A DNA stretch of 5,553 nt from Flavobacteriaceae bacterium. Its GTDB lineage: Bacteria; Bacteroidota; Bacteroidia; Flavobacteriales; Flavobacteriaceae. The DNA is taken from assembly GCA_014763515.1 (NCBI GenBank), contig JACXVH010000192.1, positions 1 to 5,553 of the forward strand, read 5' to 3'. The notes beneath the pieces are model-generated. The model was not told the DNA's origin. It saw only the letters and a program-made list of their open reading frames with translations, and searched no databases. This document shows, one piece after another, positions 1 through 4,681 of the stretch (position 1 is its first letter; every line of letters begins with the position of its first letter). Both the position numbers and the translations under genes were made by a program.

Positions 1-872
1 CGTTGACGGAACGATTTCATTACACTATCTCTTTGTGTTTGAGATAAATCTCCGTGTAAAGCAGCAGCATTATAACCATCTTCAATTAACTTGTCTGCAA
101 CGGCTTGAGTATCACGCTTTGTTCTACAGAAAACTACAGAAAAAATTGCAGGATTAGCATCTGCTAGGCGTTTTAAAGCAGAATATCTATCACGTCCATT
201 AACAACATAGAATTCATGTGAAACATTTACGTTTCCTGAATTTTTATGACCAACTGTTATTTCTAAAGGTTTGTGCATAAATTCTTTAGCAATTCTAGCC
301 ACTTCTTGCGGCATAGTTGCAGAGAATAACCATGTAGATTTTTCATCTGGTGTGTCAGCTAAAATTGAGCAAATGTCATCATAAAACCCCATGTTTAACA
401 TCTCATCCGCTTCGTCTAAAACACAGTAATCTATGTTTTTAATATTAACCATTCCTCGGTTAATCATATCTTGCATACGACCTGGAGTTGCTACAATAAT
501 TTGTGCTCCACGTTTTACCTCTTTTGCCTGTTCATTAATGTTTGCACCACCATAAACGGCAACCGTATTTAAGCCTTTGATATATTTTGAATAAAGCTTA
601 ATTTCGTTAGTGATTTGTAAACATAATTCTCTTGTTGGAGATAAAATTAACGCTTGAGTATTTCTATCATCAGCATTAATTTTTTGAATAAGCGGAAAAC
701 CAAAAGCTGCTGTTTTACCAGTTCCGGTTTGAGCTAATGCAACAATATCAGTGTCTTGTTCTAATAAAATAGGAATCGCCTTTTCCTGTACTTCCGATGG
801 ATTTTCAAATCCAAGGTCTTTTATCGCCAGCAGAAGCGATTCATTAAGACCTAATTGTTCAAATTTGTTCAT
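1..872 (-). CDS. DEAD-box ATP-dependent RNA helicase, 5' part (C-terminus beyond left edge)
   Basis: The frame is open from the ATG at 872 to the window edge, giving 290 complete codons. Visible motifs in order: Q-motif region with Q29, Walker A AQTGTGKT (47-54), PTREL (79-83), GG (108-109), TPGR (129-132), DEAD (153-156), SAT (184-186), then the start of the second RecA domain with VVFCRTK (246-252) and LHGDLSQ (272-278). Motifs V and VI and any C-terminal RNA-binding extension lie outside. Proteins of this class unwind or remodel RNA with ATP, in ribosome assembly, cold adaptation or mRNA turnover. The sequence resembles the long CsdA/DeaD-like helicases of Flavobacteriaceae, but without the C-terminus I do not assign a symbol. 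It is transcribed away from the TRIC-like gene. The start is supported by a -7 box 21 nt upstream and no credible start further upstream. No defect is seen in the visible part. Confidence 0.97.
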   Translation of the reverse strand, partial: MNKFEQLGLNESLLLAIKDLGFENPSEVQEKAIPILLEQDTDIVALAQTGTGKTAAFGFPLIQKINADDRNTQALILSPTRELCLQITNEIKLYSKYIKGLNTVAVYGGANINEQAKEVKRGAQIIVATPGRMQDMINRGMVNIKNIDYCVLDEADEMLNMGFYDDICSILADTPDEKSTWLFSATMPQEVARIAKEFMHKPLEITVGHKNSGNVNVSHEFYVVNGRDRYSALKRLADANPAIFSVVFCRTKRDTQAVADKLIEDGYNAAALHGDLSQTQRDSVMKSFRQ

Positions 873-893
873 GTATATATTTAAAATTGGGTG

Positions 894-901
894 CAAAGGT
901 A
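894..901 (-). promoter_or_regulatory. Bacteroidota -7 promoter box for the DEAD-box helicase
   Basis: On the minus strand the sequence reads TACCTTTGCA, a perfect match to the Bacteroidota TAnnTTTG box, and ends 21 nt before the helicase ATG. I find no TTG at the usual 17-23 nt upstream, so the -33 element is weak or degenerate. The predicted leader is short and has no Shine-Dalgarno sequence, as is usual in this phylum. Confidence 0.65.
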
Positions 902-1017
902 GTGTTAATTAATGAGATAATCTAATTTATAAAGTTTTGAATATTAATTTGTTATAAAAAAAATAAAATATACTTGGTTTAAAAGAAATAAAAAGTAATT
1001 ATGAAGTGTGAAAATTT

Positions 1018-1025
1018 TACCTTTG
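1018..1025 (+). promoter_or_regulatory. Bacteroidota -7 promoter box for the TRIC-like gene
   Basis: TACCTTTG matches TAnnTTTG exactly and ends 12 nt before the ATG at 1038. Transcription would start only about 5-8 nt before the start codon, giving a very short A-rich leader. No clear TTG -33 element is visible at the expected distance. With the helicase box on the other strand this makes 873-1037 a divergent promoter region; the rest of it is A/T-rich with no other recognisable feature. Confidence 0.6.
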
Positions 1026-1037
1026 TAAAAAATAAAA

Positions 1038-1553
1038 ATGATAGAAATTTTAGATGTAATAGGGGTTTTTGTTTTTGCTATTTCTGGAGTGTTAACTGCT
1101 ATAAATAAGAGATTAGATTTATTTGGTGTTTTTATAATAGCTTTCGTTACAGCTTTAGGAGGCGGAACTTTACGTGATGTATTAATTGGGAGAACTCCAG
1201 TAGGGTGGATGCAAGATTTAAACTACGTTTACCTCATTATTGCAGGTTATGTTATTGCCATTTTTTTTAGAAATTACTTAAATAAACTTAGAGTTTCTCT
1301 TTTTTTGTTTGACACCATTGGTTTAGGAATTTATACTTTAATAGGGATTGAAAAAGGTTTAGAATATGGTTTGCATCCTATTATTTGTATAGCTTTAGGA
1401 ACCATTACGGCTAGTTTTGGTGGTTTAATTCGTGATATCTTATGTAATGATAGTTCTGTTAATGAATTAGTTACCTCTATAACTATAATTGTTATTCGAT
1501 TAGCTGCAGTTCGTTATAATTGGAGTTTGCCAGTGGTTTCTATTAAAGGTTAA
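1038..1553 (+). CDS. TRIC/UPF0126-family membrane protein, apparently lacking one internal helix
   Basis: This 171-residue, very hydrophobic protein belongs to the prokaryotic TRIC family (formerly UPF0126, two repeats of a glycine-rich domain), whose characterised members are trimeric cation channels in the inner membrane. Repeat 1 is complete: helix about 2-22, helix 28-50 with GGGTLRD (41-47), helix about 58-78. Repeat 2 starts normally with a helix at about 88-106 and one at 112-136 containing GGLIRDILC (128-136). Family members as I remember them then continue with NEIP, a basic stretch and a sixth helix. Here the sequence passes after N137-D138 directly to the last helix (about 143-158) and the conserved RY-NWSLP end. 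The protein is therefore about 25-30 residues shorter than the usual 200 or so, with one helix missing. The frame stays open, so it may be translated, but the last helix would have inverted topology and function is doubtful. The 3' end overlaps rdgB on the opposite strand by 11 bp. Confidence 0.85.
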   Translation: MIEILDVIGVFVFAISGVLTAINKRLDLFGVFIIAFVTALGGGTLRDVLIGRTPVGWMQDLNYVYLIIAGYVIAIFFRNYLNKLRVSLFLFDTIGLGIYTLIGIEKGLEYGLHPIICIALGTITASFGGLIRDILCNDSSVNELVTSITIIVIRLAAVRYNWSLPVVSIKG

Positions 1554-2121
1554 CTTTTAGATATGAGATGAGTTTTCTCGTAGCAATACCACGATGACTC
1601 AATTTTGCTTTATCGCTCATTTCCATTTCAGCAAAAGTTTTAGAAAAACCTTCCGGGATAAATATTGGATCATATCCAAAACCTTTACTTCCTTTTTTTT
1701 CTGTAATTATTTCGCCTTTTATAATACCTTCAAAAAGATGTTGCTTATTGTTAATGTTTAAGGCAATAATTGTTTTAAATTGTGCCTTTCGATTTGTCTT
1801 ATTTTCTAAGCTTTTAAGAAGTTTATTCATGTTGTCATCCGCATTTTTTTGCACACCAGCATAACGTGCTGAATATACTCCAGGTGCACCATTTAAGATT
1901 TCAACTTCTAAACCTGTATCATCTGCAAAACAAGGTAAACCAAATTTTTCGGTAACATAATTTGCTTTTAAAATTGCATTCCCTTCAATAGTATCTGCAG
2001 TTTCAGGAATATCTTCTGTACAACCAATGTCTTCTAAACTTAATAGATCAATAGATTCGGGTAACATTTGTTTTATTTCTGCAATTTTATTTTTATTGTT
2101 AGAGGCAAAGACTAGTTTCAT
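1543..2121 (-). CDS. rdgB: RdgB/HAM1 XTP/dITP diphosphatase
   Basis: This 192-residue protein is a full-length non-canonical purine NTP pyrophosphatase (RdgB/HAM1 family). These cytosolic homodimers hydrolyse dITP, XTP and ITP to the monophosphate plus pyrophosphate and so keep deaminated purines out of DNA and RNA. Hallmarks are the N-terminal phosphate-binding SNNKNK (7-12), DDTGLEV (67-73) with the presumed catalytic Asp68, GVYSARY (81-87), the base-recognition segment GFGYDPIF (147-154), and K171 with SHRG (175-178). Length and motif spacing are normal for the family. The ATG at 2121 begins the conserved beta strand KLVFASNN, so no other start is plausible. Its own promoter is uncertain: a box TA-N3-TTTG at 2155-2147 has one base too many, while a better promoter at 2261-2232 is separated from rdgB by a terminator hairpin. 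The 3' end overlaps the convergent TRIC-like gene by 11 bp without a terminator between them. Confidence 0.97.
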   Translation of the reverse strand: MKLVFASNNKNKIAEIKQMLPESIDLLSLEDIGCTEDIPETADTIEGNAILKANYVTEKFGLPCFADDTGLEVEILNGAPGVYSARYAGVQKNADDNMNKLLKSLENKTNRKAQFKTIIALNINNKQHLFEGIIKGEIITEKKGSKGFGYDPIFIPEGFSKTFAEMEMSDKAKLSHRGIATRKLISYLKVNL

Positions 2122-2163
2122 AAGAAAAAATTAGGTAGTAAAAATACAAAATGTATAAAAAGT

Positions 2164-2227
2164 AAAAAAGCCGAGGTGGAGCCCCCGGCTTTTTAAATGA
2201 ACGTGTAACCACATTTCTGTGCATTCT
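2164..2227 (-). ncRNA. Candidate small structured RNA (or attenuated rdgB leader), about 64 nt
   Basis: Read on the minus strand, a promoter-like pair (TTG at 2261-2259, 19 nt, TACATTTA at 2239-2232) is followed by a start site expected near 2228-2226. Then come a hairpin AATGTG-GTTA-CACGTT (2215-2200; 6 bp with one G-T pair), an unpaired CATTTAAA-like linker, and a GC-rich hairpin (2194-2165) that ends in six T. This is the plan of a short trans-acting RNA: 5' hairpin, single-stranded seed, intrinsic terminator. The alternative is a leader that attenuates rdgB, whose ATG is 44 nt beyond the hairpin. A bare terminator is otherwise hard to explain between two divergent genes. Conserved abundant small RNAs are known in flavobacteria (for example Rfp18 of Flavobacterium psychrophilum); I cannot say whether this is one of them. 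Limits of the RNA are inferred, and I see no support for translation. Confidence 0.5.
2165..2194 (-). terminator. GC-rich intrinsic terminator hairpin between divergent genes
   Basis: AAAAAGCCG (2165-2173) pairs perfectly with CGGCTTTTT (2186-2194). The stem continues with two G-C pairs after an A-C mismatch and closes on a loop of about six bases. On the minus strand it is followed by six T (2169-2164) and then ACTTTTT, so it should terminate leftward RNA; on the plus strand five T follow, so it may act in both directions. It lies between rdgB (leftward) and the oxoamine synthase (rightward), neither of which ends here. It could end the candidate small RNA on the minus strand and read-through from the TRIC-like gene on the plus strand. 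Confidence 0.75.
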
Positions 2228-2231
2228 GCTG

Positions 2232-2261
2232 TAAATGTAATTGTATTTATTGATTTAACAA
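2232..2261 (-). promoter_or_regulatory. Minus-strand promoter upstream of the candidate small RNA
   Basis: On the minus strand ATTG/TTG (2261-2259) is followed after exactly 19 nt by TACATTTACA (box 2239-2232). The consensus is TTG, 17-23 nt, TAnnTTTG, so the -33 element and spacing fit and the -7 box has one mismatch (final G to A). It is the only promoter in the window for which I find both elements. It points toward the terminator hairpin and rdgB. Confidence 0.5.
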
Positions 2262-2333
2262 TCTTTTTTTAGATTTTATTTTGTTTGAAAAATTTTTTAG
2301 ACGCAAAATTTATAATAAAAACTTTTTTCTTTA

Positions 2334-2341
2334 TACTTTTG
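2334..2341 (+). promoter_or_regulatory. Bacteroidota -7 promoter box for the alpha-oxoamine synthase gene
   Basis: TACTTTTG is a perfect TAnnTTTG box, 29 nt before the ATG at 2371. Transcription should start near 2346-2348, which leaves a leader of about 25 nt without Shine-Dalgarno sequence. The box lies inside the in-frame upstream extension that begins with TTG at 2281, so that extension should not be transcribed and the ATG at 2371 is the start. No clear -33 TTG is seen. Confidence 0.65.
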
Positions 2342-2370
2342 TCCCGATTTTTAAATATCGAACTAAAATC

Positions 2371-3633
2371 ATGGTAAAAGATTTATTTGCAAGAATACAA
2401 GATAATAAAGGTCCTCTAGGAAAGTGGGCTTCACAGGCAGAGGGATATTATGTTTTTCCTAAGTTAGAAGGTGAATTAGGGCCAAGAATGCAATTTCACG
2501 GCAAAGATATTTTAAACTGGAGTTTAAATGATTATTTAGGATTAGCAAATCATCCAGAAGTGCGTAAGGCAGATGCTGAAGCAGCGCAACAATGGGGAGC
2601 GGCATATCCGATGGGGGCTCGTATGATGAGTGGCCATACTAAATACCATGAACAATTAGAAAATGAATTAGCTGCTTTTGTTCAAAAAGAGGCTGCTTAT
2701 TTGTTAAATTTTGGTTACCAAGGAATGGTTTCAATAATTGATGCTTTGGTGACTAAAAATGACATTATTGTTTATGATGTTGATTCTCACGCTTGTATTA
2801 TTGATGGTGTTCGTTTACATATGGGTAAACGTTTTACCTACAAACACAACGATTTAGAAAGTATGGAGAAAAACCTTCAGAGAGCTACAAAAATGGCTAC
2901 TGAAACTGGAGGAGGAATTTTATTCATTACAGAAGGAGTTTTCGGTATGCGTGGTCAACAAGGGAAATTAAAAGAAATTGTTGCCATGAAAGAAAAGTAC
3001 AATTTCCGTTTATTAGTTGACGATGCTCATGGTTTTGGTACTTTAGGGAAAACTGGTGCTGGAACAGGAGAAGAGCAAGGTTGTCAAGATGGAATTGATG
3101 TTTATTTCTCGACATTTGCTAAATCAATGGCAAATATTGGAGCTTTCGTAGCCGCAGATAAAGATATTATTGATTATTTAAAATACAATTTACGTTCGCA
3201 AATGTTTGCTAAAGCGTTACCAATGATTCAAACTATTGGTTCTTTGAAACGTTTAGAGTTATTACGTAATTCATCTGAAATTAAAGATAAATTATGGGAA
3301 AACGTAAATGCTTTACAAAACGGTTTAAAAGAAAGAGGCTTTAATATTGGTGATACTAATACTTGTATTACTCCAGTATATTTAGAAGGATCTATTCCTG
3401 AAGCAATGGTAATGGTAAATGATTTAAGAGAAAATTATGGTATTTTCTTATCAATTGTTGTTTATCCAGTAATTCCTAAAGGTATTATTTTATTGAGAAT
3501 GATTCCTACAGCTTCGCATACATTACAAGATATTGAAGAAACATTAGCAGCGTTTGAAGCTATCCGTGAGAAATTAGTTAACGGAACTTACAAAAAAATA
3601 GCAGAAGCAAATGTTGTAGATATGGAGAAATAA
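2371..3633 (+). CDS. PLP-dependent alpha-oxoamine synthase, serine palmitoyltransferase-like
   Basis: The 420-residue protein is a fold-type I PLP enzyme of the alpha-oxoamine synthase family (KBL, BioF, ALAS, SPT), which condenses an amino acid with an acyl thioester and releases CO2. Visible features, numbered from M1 at 2371: SLNDYLGL (51-58); DSHACIIDG (138-146) with His140 expected to stack on the cofactor; TEGVFGMRG (187-195); DDAHGFG (217-223) with the PLP-nitrogen Asp; STFAKS (247-252) with Lys251 as the Schiff-base lysine; and the C-terminal P-KGIILLR (369-376) and ASHT (381-384). Length is full. Bacteroidota use such enzymes as serine palmitoyltransferase for sphingolipids, and a close relative makes capnine-type sulfonolipids from cysteate; the sequence alone does not decide the substrate. 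Automated labels such as 2-amino-3-ketobutyrate CoA ligase or BioF are possible, but no kbl/tdh or biotin gene adjoins. It appears monocistronic: own -7 box and a strong terminator 19 nt after the stop. The ATG, not an upstream TTG, is the start. Confidence 0.93.
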   Translation: MVKDLFARIQDNKGPLGKWASQAEGYYVFPKLEGELGPRMQFHGKDILNWSLNDYLGLANHPEVRKADAEAAQQWGAAYPMGARMMSGHTKYHEQLENELAAFVQKEAAYLLNFGYQGMVSIIDALVTKNDIIVYDVDSHACIIDGVRLHMGKRFTYKHNDLESMEKNLQRATKMATETGGGILFITEGVFGMRGQQGKLKEIVAMKEKYNFRLLVDDAHGFGTLGKTGAGTGEEQGCQDGIDVYFSTFAKSMANIGAFVAADKDIIDYLKYNLRSQMFAKALPMIQTIGSLKRLELLRNSSEIKDKLWENVNALQNGLKERGFNIGDTNTCITPVYLEGSIPEAMVMVNDLRENYGIFLSIVVYPVIPKGIILLRMIPTASHTLQDIEETLAAFEAIREKLVNGTYKKIAEANVVDMEK

Positions 3634-3652
3634 GATTTCGAGATCATAAATA

Positions 3653-3681
3653 AAAAAAACCACCAATTTGGTGGTTTTTTT
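3653..3681. terminator. Bidirectional intrinsic terminator between convergent genes
   Basis: AAAAAAACCACC (3653-3664) pairs perfectly with GGTGGTTTTTTT (3670-3681) around a five-base loop AATTT. Both strands carry a run of T directly after the CCACC/GGTGG core. It lies 19 nt after the stop of the oxoamine synthase (plus) and 2 nt beyond the stop of the GNAT-like gene (minus), so it serves both. Confidence 0.9.
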
Positions 3682-3683
3682 AT

Positions 3684-4604
3684 TTATATGACTTTACTAA
3701 AAGTGCATCTTCGCTTGTTAATTTCTGGATTGAAATTTTTCCAAAGGTTGTGCATCGCATGATTTTCCTCTAATTCAGGAGTACGAATACAGGTTTCGAT
3801 GTTTTTAGCTTTAAATACTTTGTAGTACTCGTCAAAAATAATAGCCGTAATTCCTTTGTTTTGATATTCTGGAAGAATTCCAATTAAGTAAAAAACAACT
3901 TCCTTAGAATGTTTTTTTGCTTGTAATAAATGCCACCAACCAAAAGGTAATAATTTTCCATTTGCTTTTTGTAATGCCTTCGCAAAATTTGGCATTACAA
4001 TAGTAAAAGCAATCATTTTGTTATTCTTGTCAATAACAAATTTAATATACTCTGGGTTTATAAAACCAATATGTTTTCTTTTGATGTAATCTATTTGTTC
4101 TTGAGTTATTGCAACAAAAGATTGTAACTTTTCGTAGGTAGTATTAAAAAGTTGAAACATTTCATCAATATAAGGCATGATTTCTGAAGATTTCGAAAAA
4201 TTAATAATTTTCAAATCATACCTTTCCTTAATCATTTTACTAGCTCTAATGTAAGGTGCAGGGTCTACATGTAACATGGAGAAAACACTTTCTTGATATT
4301 CTTTTTCAACAGAAAGGCCAAGTTTTTCAAAGTGTTCTTTGTAATAAGGTTTGCTATACCATGATATCATAGTACTCAACTGATCAAATCCTTCTGTTAA
4401 AACACCAACTTTATCTAAGTTTGAAAATCCAAGAGGGCCTTCTATATGGTCCATTCCTTTTTCTTTTCCAAAAGCTTCAACTTTTTCCAATAAAGCTTTG
4501 GTTACTTCAATGTCGTCAATTACATCAAACCAACCAAAACGTGTTTTTGATTTTCCTAATTTGTTTACCTCTTCCCAATTGACAACTGCTGCAACTCGCC
4601 CCAC
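3684..4604 (-). CDS. GNAT-like acyltransferase-fold protein of Flavobacteria, N-terminally truncated remnant
   Basis: The surviving frame codes for 306 residues from a GTG at 4604. It matches, from memory, a conserved flavobacterial family of about 375 residues, often labelled hypothetical, N-acetyltransferase or (probably wrongly) GTP cyclohydrolase. Recognisable blocks are RFGWFDVIDD (22-31), EGPLGFSNLDKVG (55-67), INPEYIKFV (182-190), the GNAT acetyl-CoA loop-like ILPEYQNKGIT (243-253) and CIRTPELEEN (272-281). Substrate and role are unknown. The GTG is not the natural start. The codons before it still read N-N-K-I, continuing the family sequence, but a TGA at 4619-4617 closes the frame just upstream. 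The original start and first 22 codons lie at 4681-4616 in another frame, with about 40 residues missing between. The gene is probably a pseudogene or an assembly error; internal GTG initiation would give a protein without its conserved N-terminus. It follows the outer-membrane protein gene in one operon and ends at a shared terminator. Confidence 0.72.
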   Translation of the reverse strand: MGRVAAVVNWEEVNKLGKSKTRFGWFDVIDDIEVTKALLEKVEAFGKEKGMDHIEGPLGFSNLDKVGVLTEGFDQLSTMISWYSKPYYKEHFEKLGLSVEKEYQESVFSMLHVDPAPYIRASKMIKERYDLKIINFSKSSEIMPYIDEMFQLFNTTYEKLQSFVAITQEQIDYIKRKHIGFINPEYIKFVIDKNNKMIAFTIVMPNFAKALQKANGKLLPFGWWHLLQAKKHSKEVVFYLIGILPEYQNKGITAIIFDEYYKVFKAKNIETCIRTPELEENHAMHNLWKNFNPEINKRRCTFSKVI

Positions 4605-4681
4605 AATTTTATTGTTTCAAATTGAAATTTAACAAATTGTTCTAATTCTTTTTTATTGCTAACTTCTCTAACTTCAATCAT
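4565..4681 (-). pseudogene. Original 5' end of the GNAT-like gene, separated by a frame-breaking deletion
   Basis: From the ATG at 4681 the minus strand reads MIEVREVSNKKELEQFVKF and then QFE, which is the expected N-terminus of the GNAT-like family. After codon 22 the frame runs into unrelated residues and stops at TAA (4567-4565), giving a 38-residue peptide. The body of the gene resumes at N-N-K-I-V-G-R-V-A-A around 4616-4590 in a different frame. Intact relatives, as I recall them, have about 40 residues here, including a K-Y-W-V-P-P segment, so roughly 115-120 bp are missing and the loss is not a multiple of three. The ATG overlaps the stop of the upstream gene (TAATG), which supports it as the ancestral start with coupled translation. 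Confidence 0.7.

Noticed and set aside
873..1037. A/T-rich divergent intergenic region as possible site of an RNA gene or riboswitch
   Set aside because: Apart from the two -7 boxes I find no stable stems or terminators. It is an ordinary divergent promoter region.
2099..2224. Minus-strand frame of 41 codons (and a nested one of 27 codons at 2131-2214) over the intergenic hairpins
   Set aside because: It runs through the terminator hairpin and into the start of rdgB, and its residues reflect the hairpin and A/T-rich flanks. An RNA gene explains the sequence better. Conservation in protein space would reopen the question.
2260..2275. AATCT-T6-AGATT inverted repeat, possible terminator
   Set aside because: The stem is five A/T-rich pairs with no GC core and no T-run after the stem, too weak to call.
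2345..2360. Imperfect palindrome CGATTTTTAAATATCG in the leader of the oxoamine synthase
   Set aside because: It has only four clean end pairs and an A/T core with a mismatch. In such A+T-rich DNA this is expected by chance.
2281..2370. TTG-initiated N-terminal extension of the oxoamine synthase
   Set aside because: The extension contains the promoter box, is low-complexity and is not part of the family sequence.
2927..3115. 62-codon open frame on the minus strand
   Set aside because: It lies wholly inside the oxoamine synthase gene on the opposite strand, has no promoter and no recognisable protein features. It is a shadow frame.
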